64,000 bases of DNA from CAWFPR01 sp963817635 (lineage in GTDB: Bacteria; Acidobacteriota; Vicinamibacteria; Vicinamibacterales; 2-12-FULL-66-21), in contig CAWFPR010000009.1 of assembly GCA_963817635.1 (NCBI GenBank), positions 62,001 through 126,000 of the forward strand. The letters are read 5' to 3'. A program made the translations under genes and the position numbers. Below the pieces are notes generated by a model. That model did no database searches. It was given only the letters and a program-made list of their open reading frames with translations, and was not told the origin of the DNA. Within the stretch, counting starts at the first letter, position 1. Every line of letters starts with the position of its first letter. Shown piece after piece: positions 57,631-64,000 of this stretch.

Positions 57631-58563
57631 ATGGACAGATACGACCCGCGCGACGTCGGCGACCGAGCAGACTCATGGGACCGCAATTTCGGCAGCCGCG
57701 GCGGCACGAGTGAGCGCGACCGCAATGACGAACGCGATCCGCGAGACATCTTCACCAGGGATCTCGACCTGCCGCGCGGACGGGAGCGCCGGCCAGCGGG
57801 CGACCGCGACCGCGTCTACGAGATCGACGGCGCGGAGAGCCGCGCGCTGGCGACGATTGGCGCGTTTCGAGTGATCGCTGAGAGCGACCTTCACGACATT
57901 CGCGACGACTCACAGAGCTCACGCCGAACCCTCAAGCATCTCGAGAACGAAGGGCTGATTCGCACGTCGCCGCTCAGCTCGGACGATCGCGCCGTCACGC
58001 TGACGGACCGCGGACGTGACCTGCTCGAGGCCAACCGCTACGAGCGTCACGACCGCACCTACGAGCCCCGCCAGACCTTCCACGCCGGCATCAGAAAGCC
58101 TCGCGAGCTGACGCACGACACCAACGTCTATCGCGCCTACCAGCGCGCCGAGGAGCGTCTCCGCGGCCAGGGCGGTCGGGTTCGGCGCGTCGTCCTCGAC
58201 TACGAGCTGAAGCGCGACTATCAGCGATTCCTCCACGAGCGCAATCGCGGCAAGAAGGACTGCGACGGCCGGCCGGACCGTGAGCCGGAAGAGATTGCAC
58301 GCTGGGCGCGGGAACACGAGCTGCCCTACGACGAGGGGCACGTCCGGTTCCCGGACGCGCGGATCGAGTACGAGGACCGAGACGGCCGCTCGCGGCACGA
58401 GGATCTCGAGGTCGTGACCGCCCACTATCGCGGCGCCCACTCCGCCAGCACCGCCAAGTCAGGATTCACCTGCTATCTCTCGATCGGAGGCTCGGTCGGC
58501 GGGCGCGGCGGCGGGGGCCGGCGGACACCACATCCGCGGATCGTGGAGGAGCTAATCCGATGA
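57631..58563 (+). CDS. Replication-relaxation-like winged-helix protein
   Basis: 310 residues from ATG 57631. The first 65 residues are extremely charged (Asp/Arg repeats such as ERDRNDERDPRDIFTRD). Then comes a winged-helix domain: ESRALATIGAFRVIAESDLH, TLKHLENEGLIRTSPLSSDD, RAVTLTDRGRDLLEANRYER. Next is HDTNVYRAYQRAEERLRGQG, RRVVLDYELKRDYQRFLHER and a C-terminal strand region with HFPDARIEYED-like RFPDARIEYEDRDGR. This order fits the Replic_Relax type of plasmid/element proteins related to relaxation or replication. The next gene overlaps it by four bases. Confidence 0.7.
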   Translation: MDRYDPRDVGDRADSWDRNFGSRGGTSERDRNDERDPRDIFTRDLDLPRGRERRPAGDRDRVYEIDGAESRALATIGAFRVIAESDLHDIRDDSQSSRRTLKHLENEGLIRTSPLSSDDRAVTLTDRGRDLLEANRYERHDRTYEPRQTFHAGIRKPRELTHDTNVYRAYQRAEERLRGQGGRVRRVVLDYELKRDYQRFLHERNRGKKDCDGRPDREPEEIARWAREHELPYDEGHVRFPDARIEYEDRDGRSRHEDLEVVTAHYRGAHSASTAKSGFTCYLSIGGSVGGRGGGGRRTPHPRIVEELIR

Positions 58564-59596
58564 CGCTGCCGCCCGCGCCGGACCGCTGGACCATCGACCT
58601 GGCGAACACGGAACGCACGGAAGCCATCGCGGCGTTCGGCTTCACCGAGCGCCAGGCGCGGTTTCTGCTCAACGTGCTCCTCCACTCGGGCGTGTTCGTC
58701 GAGCGGCAGGTACCTGCGCCCACGCCGGCATCGTCCACGGCCAAAAGAGTACGGACTTCCTCAAGACGCTCGTCGAGCGACGATTCGCGACCCCGATCAC
58801 CCGGGAAGCTCCATCGCGGCCGGATGTTCCACCTCCATTACAAGCCGCTCTGGGCGGCCATCGGGCAGCCCGACAACCGCTTCCGGAAGCCGGCCGCACA
58901 GGGACGGATGATCGAGCGGATCAAGCTTCTGGACGCCGTGCTCGACGATCGCGAGTTCGTCTGGCTCGGTCCGTCAGGCGACAAGCATCGTCATTTCGTC
59001 CGGCACGTCGGCAACCGGCTGGAGCTCCGGGACTACCCGCACCTGACGTTCGGTGAAGGCCCCGAGCAAGCGGTCCGCCGCTTCCCAGACAAGCTGCCGA
59101 TTGGGATGCAGCCGCACGCGGACCACCACGTCTTCGTCTACCTCGTCACGCGTCCGTCGCCGATGGACTTCCGGCTGTTCCTGCTGCGGCACGTGGCGCT
59201 GCTCCGTGTGCTCGTCCGATGGACAATCCGGCTGCTGCTTCCACGTAAGCTCGTCAAGGCGAGACTGGCCTACCTGCATGCCGCCCGGGAGCAGCTCGCG
59301 ACACCCTTGCACCCGTCAATTGTCGAGACGTGGAGTGGCTCTTCCCCGAACGGAAGCGGCTCGCCGAACCCGATGCCGCGCCCGCCGACGCACGGTATCT
59401 GAGAATCTCCGGCGGGTACCACACGCCGGTCTACCGAGCGCTGTACCGACAGTGGTTGGACGAGCCCCGCAACACGCTCTGGATGGCCGGTTCTTCCGTC
59501 GTTGCCGACGCCATCGGCCGGGAGCACGGACGGGTTGAATGCGTCGAGCTGTCTCGGCAGTACCTGCATCTCTCCCCGCTCGTTGACGTCGCCTGA
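58560..59596 (+). CDS. Unknown winged-helix element protein (several frame breaks)
   Basis: About 344 residues once repaired. Begins FGFTERQARFLLNVLLHSGV then FVERQ; the next ~30 residues (YCAHAGIVHGQKSTDFLKTL and VERRFATPI) are in another frame. The first frame returns with KLHRGRMFHLHYKPLWAAIG and continues to LHPS. The last 90 residues (EWLFPERKRLAEPDAAPADA to LSPLVDVA) are in yet another frame. Removing G and C around GTAC (CAGGTACCTGC, 58709-58714) and one base in CCCGGG (58800-58805) repairs the first part; a further shift is needed near 59325. It is the partner of the upstream winged-helix gene. No named family. Confidence 0.75.
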
Positions 59597-59619
59597 CAAG
59601 CAACAGCAGAGGACGACCT

Positions 59620-59652
59620 GGGGGACGACCTCGGAAATCGAGGTTGTCCCCC
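59620..59652 (+). terminator. Strong hairpin after the winged-helix pair
   Basis: GGGGGACGACCTCG (59620-59633), loop GAAAT, CGAGGTTGTCCCCC (59639-59652): 14-base arms with one G-U pair. It begins 24 bases after the stop of the upstream gene. No T run follows, so it may act as a factor-dependent terminator or RNA-stability element. Confidence 0.65.
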
Positions 59653-60852
59653 CCGAGCACGTCCGAGAAGATCCCCGGCAGCAACGACGCCAGCGACCCG
59701 GCCCCCGCCAGCACAGGCGGTAACCGATTCTCTGGCCGCAAGTGCCACCGTGAGCGCGCGACACCAGCACGATGGGGCGGCGCTCTTTGCCGCCCACTGC
59801 GCAGGCACCGGTGGCGCGATCAGAGCAGGAAGACATGGCGTGAGCGACCCCGGTGCGCGCGCCGGAAATGGCCCCGCGCGTGTCCGGAGGGGTCGCTCAC
59901 GCCATGGCTGTCGGTGTCCCGTGTTGGTCGTCTGCGCGTCTGTGGTCAGTCGCGGAAACGCCGCGAATCAGGTCCACTTGTGCGCGCGGAACGGAACGCG
60001 GATCCTCCGGACAATCCGGTCCCCCTCGTCCGGCAATTCCTGGCCCCGGAACTGCACGTGTTCCGCACTCGATGACACAGCTAGATGCCGCGTTCGTCGT
60101 TGGCCACTTCGAAGCGCGCGACATGTCAATGATCCGGGCCACGTTGGACGCGCTGGCCATCACGCAATTGATGTTCGATCTGTGCTCGACACCGTGCAAG
60201 GCTCGTCGCTTCGCTCCGCCCGCGCAAACGCCCACCCCAACGCGCACAGAACCCGCGTCGGGGGCCACCGGGCGCGCGGCCTGCGGGCCTTGACGGTGCC
60301 TGCGCCCAGATCATGTCTTGGCCATTACGTGATGGCCGGCGGTGTGAGGACGCTTAGCTGGACCGATCTTGCCTCTTGACCTCGATTCGAAGCGGCGTTG
60401 GCCTGTTCCGATCCTCCGTGCTCACTGCACACCCTCCGCGAGAGGTCACTTCGCGCGGAGCGCTGAAGGTCGCCGCCCTCAGGGCACGACTGACAGCCTA
60501 CTTCCTGACTTCAGCACGGTTCTGAATCGAGATCGCTCACAGGGCTATTTCGAGATCAGAGACTCGCAACCGCATACCGCCGTCGCCCTCAGGGCATGCG
60601 GCTGCGGTGCACCACCGAGGCGTGGTTGTATCGCCTGGCCGTTCGAGAGAACAGCGCGGCCAGCATGACCCACGGCTTCGGAACGCATGACCACGTGTCG
60701 TGCGACGGCCGCGACGCTCAGCGTCTCGGTCTTCGATGCCGGCAACATCAGCCCGCATCTCGCGCCACTGTTCCCGGCGCGCCGGCCACAGGCCAGCGCG
60801 CCAGAGCGCGCCACTCCATGGACGTTCGGCAACAGTTGTCAGGAGGTGCGCC
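59653..60852. other. 1.2-kb stretch of the element without a convincing gene
   Basis: All open frames here have arginine/alanine-rich composition typical of chance frames, and none has a good start. The stretch contains a perfect 18-bp inverted repeat (listed separately). This could be a cis-acting region such as an origin, or decayed genes. Confidence 0.5.
59834..59906. repeat. Perfect 18-bp inverted repeat
   Basis: CATGGCGTGAGCGACCCC (59834-59851) and GGGGTCGCTCACGCCATG (59889-59906) are exact reverse complements around a 37-base loop. The loop itself has GC-rich complementary parts (GCGCGCGCC and CCCCGCGCG). No coding function. It lies in the non-coding part of the element. Confidence 0.85.
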
Positions 60853-61077
60853 ATGAAGCCCTGGTTGAATGTGTCCGAGGCTGCGGAGTACGCCGGCGTG
60901 AGCCGGGACACGATCTACACCGCATGCGAGCAGGCGGAGCTGCGAAGCGCGCGCGTCAGCGGACGACGCGCCATTCGCATTCGGCCGGCGTGGATCGATG
61001 CCTGGCTGGAACGGCATGCGCCGGATGTTCACGATCGCCGGCGCATCGGTGACACGCAGAACGGAGCGGCGTCATGA
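60853..61077 (+). CDS. Excisionase-type helix-turn-helix protein
   Basis: 74 residues. WLNVSEAAEYAGVSRDTIYT then ACEQAELRSARVSGRRAIRI and RPAWIDAWLERHA is the MerR-like excisionase (HTH_17) domain. Ribosome site AGGAGG 6 bases before ATG 60853. It overlaps the next small HTH gene by four bases, and that one overlaps the integrase, giving a xis-xis-int cassette. Probably directs excision of the element. Confidence 0.9.
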   Translation: MKPWLNVSEAAEYAGVSRDTIYTACEQAELRSARVSGRRAIRIRPAWIDAWLERHAPDVHDRRRIGDTQNGAAS

Positions 61078-61328
61078 ACCCGCGGGCGACGAGATCGGAT
61101 GCGCCGCGCGCGCTGACCGAACGCGAGGTCGCCGAGCGGCTGGGGCTGTCGGTCGCCACGCTGCGTGCGTGGAGGCACAGAGGGAAGGGGCCACGTTTCC
61201 TGCGGCTCGGACGGTCCGTTCGGTACCTGCCAGCCGACGTGGCGGACTTCGTCCGGGCGAGCGCAGTTGACACCACGCCGGTTTCCTCGTCAGATGGTGG
61301 TTCGCAGCTCGGGGAGTTGCCGCTATGA
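61074..61328 (+). CDS. Second excisionase/HTH_17 protein
   Basis: 84 residues. LTEREVAERLGLSVATLRAW, RHRGKGPRFLRLGRSVRYLP and ADVADFVRAS form a complete HTH_17 domain with the RxGxxxRY wing. It overlaps its neighbours by four bases on each side. Having two different excisionase-like proteins before one integrase suggests one is a regulator. Confidence 0.9.
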   Translation: MNPRATRSDAPRALTEREVAERLGLSVATLRAWRHRGKGPRFLRLGRSVRYLPADVADFVRASAVDTTPVSSSDGGSQLGELPL

Positions 61329-62658
61329 GTCTCTGGACACGCGGTCGCCAGTACCTGGACGGACTTCACCGTTGCCGGCCGTCGATACCGGAAGCGCCTG
61401 GGCACGACGAATCTGCGAACGGCGACGCGCCGGGAACGGGAACTCGTAGAAGAGGCTGGACACGGCCGGCTGTCAGCCGACGAACAAGGGCCGAAGCGGC
61501 TCTCGGATGCGATCGACGCCTACCTGGCTGCCAAGCGGATCCGGTGCGCCCCGCGCACGATCGAGCTGCGAGGAGGAACGGCTCAGCCTCGTCACGAAGC
61601 ACTTCGGCGACGTGCCGCTCTCGGCGATCACCGCGACGGCGATCGCCGACTTCCAGCGCAGGCGTCACGAGGCCGGCATCGCGAACCGCACGATCAACAT
61701 GGACGTCGGTGTGCTGTCGCGCGTGCTCAAGTCCTGTGGCCGGTGGCGGGCGCTCGCGGACCACGTCCACAATCTCCCGGAGCGACAGCATCCCGTCGGG
61801 CGCGCCTTGACAGCAGAGGAACGGACGCGGCTCTTCCACGCAGCCGCGTCGAATTCGGAATGGGAGCACGTGTACTGCGCCGCGATCGTCGCGGCCAACA
61901 CGTCGATGCGCCCGGTCGAGGTCAAGCATCTGCGCCGGTGCGATGTCGATCTCGTCAAGCGCCTCCTGCACGTCCGGCGGAGCAAGAACGAGACGAGTCA
62001 CCGCGTCATCCCGCTCAACGCGTCGGCCATCGAAGCGGCGGCGCGGATGTTCGAGCGCGCGGATCTGCTCGGGCACACCGAGCCGGAGCATTACCTCTGG
62101 CCGGCCTGTCAGTGGGGCCGCTACGACGCGACCAGGCCGATGCTGAAGTGGGACACAGCCTGGCGAGCGCTGCGTGACGAGGCGGGCCTGCACGGCTTGC
62201 GCTTTCACGATCTGCGGCACACGGTCATCACCGAGCTTGCCGAGATGGGCGTGGCCGATCACGTGCTCGAATCGATCAGCGGGCATCTCTCGCGCCGGAT
62301 GCTCGAGCACTATTCCCACATCCGGATCGACGCGAAGCGGCAGGCGCTCGATGGGCTGGACAACCTGCGGCGAGCCAGCGACACCGAAAACGGCAGCGGA
62401 AAGCCAGCAAACGACGCCGAAATCGAGACGATCGTGGAGGTCCCCGACGACCTCACGTCACAGTCACGTCACAGTCTGCTGTTGAGCGGGTCTCCGCCTT
62501 CCGGTAAACTGTTGATTCCACTCAACCGGAGAGATGTCCGAGTGGTTGAAGGAGCACGCTTGGAAAGCGATTCCGGCGAGCTGTATCGACCAACGCCTAA
62601 ACACCTCTTCACACAGTCGATTCAACGACTTCCCACCACAGAATGCTCCTCAATGTGA
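61325..62658 (+). CDS. Tyrosine recombinase (integrase), frame broken twice
   Basis: Reconstructed 443 residues. N-terminal arm-binding part MSLWTRGRQY then WTDFTVAGRRYRKRLGTTNL; core-binding domain TIELREEERLSLVTKHFG. Catalytic Arg in TSMRPVEVKHLRRC, then HDLRHTVITELAEMG, SGHLSRRMLEHYSHI (His-x-x-Arg, His, Tyr). Breaks: one C at 61354-61355 (CAGTACCTGG) and one G in 61571-61576 (GAGGAGG). The frame runs on through the arm repeats and the tRNA-Ser half to 62658, so its C-terminus is set by what lies right of the attachment site. Confidence 0.92.
62455..62475 (+). repeat. Paired recombinase arm-site candidates, right end
   Basis: ACGTCACAGT at 62455-62464 and 62466-62475, 11 bases apart, inside the 3' end of the integrase frame and about 95 bases before the tRNA break. 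Matches the pair at 54180-54200. Confidence 0.7.
62528..62569 (+). pseudogene. 5' half of tRNA-Ser(GGA), attachment-site core
   Basis: GGAGAGATGTCCGAGTGGTT then GAAGGAGCACGCTTGGAAAGCG: acceptor 5' strand, D arm and anticodon arm up to GGAAAGCG. It then passes into ATTCCGGCGAGC, which is not tRNA. It differs from the copy at 53930 only by lacking the 80-bp insert. Confidence 0.88.
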
Positions 62659-62769
62659 GCCCGTAAACGTCGGTGTTTGTCTGCGGTTTCGGGGCGACCT
62701 TACACAGTTTCTACACAGTTCTGAACGGCACTTTGGCGAGTACTCCCCGAGTGGTCGGCGGTACGTGTC
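62597..62769 (+). repeat. Element-end repeat, right copy
   Basis: Related to 46268-46440. ACACAGTT units at 62702-62709 and 62713-62720 are 11 bases apart. As it begins about 28 bases after the tRNA break, it looks like the left end of a further element, or the other arm of the attachment site. Confidence 0.8.
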
Positions 62770-62850
62770 GGACGCCTCCTCCACTCGTCGCCGCCTGACG
62801 CCGCTGCGTCCGTGGCTGCAAGTGCTCGTCAGATACCTGGAGTGCTGCGG

Positions 62851-63066
62851 TCATGGGCGAAGTTCCGGAATCCCGGGACCCGGATCGCGTCCGTCGTAAT
62901 GGTCCGCGTCGTCCTCGATTTGCACGACGAGAGACACGCCGCTTTCGTCCCTCCGCGCCAGGCACCCGTTACGAACGTCCGGGTTGTCGAGGATGGCGTC
63001 CAATTGACGCAGGTTGCGCCGCGAAAGCCTCACGTGTACCCGGTTGTCGATGATCGTGACGAACAT
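62851..63066 (-). CDS. Small unknown protein
   Basis: 71 residues with an excellent ribosome site (AGGAGG, 6-7 bases before ATG 63066): MFVTIIDNRVHVRLSRRNLR, QLDAILDNPDVRNGCLARRD and ESGVSLVVQIEDDADHYDGR, ending GPGIPELRP. The strand-helix-strand pattern is compact. I recall similar short proteins from accessory DNA but have no family name. Confidence 0.75.
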   Translation of the reverse strand: MFVTIIDNRVHVRLSRRNLRQLDAILDNPDVRNGCLARRDESGVSLVVQIEDDADHYDGRDPGPGIPELRP

Positions 63067-63127
63067 GTCTTCCTCCTCTTAACGTCCAACGCTGTCGGCC
63101 TGCGCTGGCAGCCGTGACGCTGCGGCG

Positions 63128-63361
63128 TCACGGGTACCCGAGCAGGCGGCGCAACGCCATCGCCCAGCTCGATAGCCACGAACCGATCAGGACGACCAGG
63201 ACGACGGCACTCACCACCGAGATCGAGAGTCCGATCAGCGCGCCGACGACCGTGGCGTTGCGGACCTCGGTGCCGGCGGTGTTGTCGCGCATGCTCTGGT
63301 GCGCGGACACCGCGTCACCTTGTCCCTGACCGTCTCCAACGCCGGCGCCCGAGATTGACAT
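63128..63361 (-). CDS. Small single-helix membrane protein, tentative
   Basis: 77 residues. A polar Gly/Gln-rich N-terminus, then one membrane helix TVVGALIGLSISVVSAVVLV. The frame ends 23 bases before the DoxX stop region in the same orientation. No clear ribosome site. Plausible but unproven. Confidence 0.5.
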   Translation of the reverse strand: MSISGAGVGDGQGQGDAVSAHQSMRDNTAGTEVRNATVVGALIGLSISVVSAVVLVVLIGSWLSSWAMALRRLLGYP

Positions 63362-63383
63362 TGAACCTCCGGCAGCAACACCA

Positions 63384-63731
63384 TCACCGGAGCGTTGCCA
63401 CGACGATTGTCAATACCGCCAGGGCGGTTGCCGCGGCCGCTGGTTCCCGGCGGTTCATGTGCGTTGCCACCGCTCCACCCATCACTGCGGCCAGACAAGC
63501 CGCGGCAGCGGGCGTCAGGAAAGGCGCGATACCGGTGGCCATCGGAGCTATCAGGCCGATGGCGCCCAGTATCTCTGCGATACCCAGCAGCCTGATCTGA
63601 GCCTCCGGTACCGAGTGCACCCACTGCATGTGCGGATTGACGGCAAGTTGGGCTTTCGACCGCACCAGCTTCATCGTCCCCGCGGCTCCGAAGGCGAGCG
63701 CGAGGAGAATTTGAATTGCCCAGAGGATCAT
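63384..63731 (-). CDS. DoxX-family membrane protein
   Basis: 115 residues from ATG 63731. Four hydrophobic segments, with ILWAIQILLALAFGAAGTMK (the LALxFxxxGxxKL start of DoxX), VPEAQIRLLGIAEILGAIGL and IAPMATGIAPFLTPAAAACL. DoxX-like proteins are often linked to redox stress or quinone metabolism; function is loose. It lies 16 bases after the Hsp20 stop, in the same direction. Confidence 0.85.
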   Translation of the reverse strand: MILWAIQILLALAFGAAGTMKLVRSKAQLAVNPHMQWVHSVPEAQIRLLGIAEILGAIGLIAPMATGIAPFLTPAAAACLAAVMGGAVATHMNRREPAAAATALAVLTIVVATLR

Positions 63732-63747
63732 GTCTGTCTTCCTCCCA

Positions 63748-64000
63748 TCACGCGATTTCGAGCGGACGCCCGTCGGCGCTCGGCGCCGCCGGCATTCGGA
63801 TCTCGAGGACGCCGTTGGTGAAGGACGCCGCGGCCCGATCGGTAATCGCGCCAGCCGGCAAGGCGATGGTTCGATAAAACGCGCCGTAGTTGCGCTCGGT
63901 CCTGTAGACGCCATCGCGCTGCTCGTCCTGCTCGCGATGCCGCTCACCGTAAATCGTGATGGTGTCCTCCGCGACCTTGACCTTGACGTCGGCTTTCTCA
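63748..64000 (-). CDS. Hsp20/alpha-crystallin small heat-shock protein (5' end outside window)
   Basis: 84 residues of the C-terminal part: EKADVKVKVAEDTITIYGER, YGAFYRTIALPAGAITDRAA and ASFTNGVLEIRMPAAPSADG, then RPLEIA and TGA at 63748. The A-x-x-x-N-G-V-L motif is the signature of Hsp20. It holds unfolded proteins for refolding. The start lies to the right of the window. Confidence 0.92.
   Translation of the reverse strand, partial: EKADVKVKVAEDTITIYGERHREQDEQRDGVYRTERNYGAFYRTIALPAGAITDRAAASFTNGVLEIRMPAAPSADGRPLEIA

Larger units (their letters stand above)
54041..62569 (+). mobile_element. Integrative element at tRNA-Ser(GGA), about 8.5 kb
   Basis: Both ends carry the same 5' tRNA-Ser half broken at the anticodon loop (53930-54048 and 62528-62569). 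Inside each end, about 95-140 bases from the core, lies a pair of ACGTCAC(A/G)GT units 11 bases apart. The tyrosine recombinase gene abuts the right core. The content matches an integrative element: DUF4160/HTH pair, histidine kinase, small unknown proteins, a winged-helix pair, two excisionase-type proteins and the integrase. No conjugation machinery was seen. Boundaries are inferred from sequence alone. Confidence 0.75.

Noticed and set aside
59750..60379. Open frame in the non-coding part of the element
   Set aside because: It crosses the 18-bp inverted repeat, has low-complexity content and no start signal.
62528..62569. A complete tRNA-Ser gene
   Set aside because: Only the 5' half up to the anticodon arm is present; the variable, T and acceptor 3' parts are missing.

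Overview
The window is about 67% GC and densely coded on both strands. It looks like a chromosomal piece of a soil-type bacterium, most likely an Acidobacteriota relative such as the Vicinamibacteria. The grounds are composition, a PEP-CTERM protein, a Ser/Thr kinase paired with an ECF sigma factor, a TonB receptor, a leaderless PadR regulator, and mobile-element genes of a kind common in that phylum. No rRNA gene, complete tRNA gene or CRISPR array was seen. Taxonomy is an inference, not a search result.

Layout. 0-6 kb: a cut-off porin, then a divergent drug-efflux operon (TetR, TolC, HlyD/EmrA, EmrB) with a palindromic operator. 6-25 kb: ordinary chromosome (ABC-F ATPase, SnoaL-like protein, TerB, FKBP, outer-membrane barrels, TonB receptor, kinase-like secreted protein, STPK/ECF pair, two SRPBCC proteins, Dph6-like protein, AbiEii-like nucleotidyltransferase, GH3 glycosidase with PA14, FAD oxidoreductase). 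25-36 kb: PEP-CTERM protein, membrane glycosyltransferase, a 1598-residue AAA-ATPase/hybrid histidine kinase, and a PadR-Wzz-Wzz operon. 36-40 kb: an operon of OsmC, acyl-CoA dehydrogenase, PhnD-like binding protein and a core-only MetE-like methyltransferase. 40.3-46.1 kb: a compact biosynthetic cluster of ACP, ketosynthase alpha, a ketosynthase beta without catalytic histidines, ketoreductase, a stump of a flavoenzyme, a carotenoid-cleavage-type oxygenase and a thioesterase.

From 46.2 kb to the right edge the window is an accretion zone. It holds gene stumps (alcohol dehydrogenase, PhoD) and a foreign-looking respiratory module: histidine kinase, sigma-54 response regulator, sigma-54 promoter, HybA-like Fe-S protein and NrfD/HybB-like membrane subunit. 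An ~8.5 kb integrative element follows (about 54.04-62.57 kb), bounded on both sides by the 5' half of a tRNA-Ser(GGA) gene broken at the anticodon loop. It carries a DUF4160/HTH pair, a histidine kinase, a winged-helix replication-relaxation-like pair, two excisionase-type proteins and a tyrosine recombinase whose frame runs into the attachment site. Paired repeats of 11-bp period flank the cores. A related ~170-bp end sequence occurs at 46.3 kb and 62.6 kb, which suggests several elements stacked at one site.

A window-wide oddity is the large number of single-base insertions that break otherwise intact genes. About half of them fall on the palindrome GTAC, turning it into GGTAC or GTACC. 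This looks like a systematic read or assembly error, possibly at a modified motif, rather than mass gene decay. Coordinates of the affected genes are given for the whole reconstructed gene.
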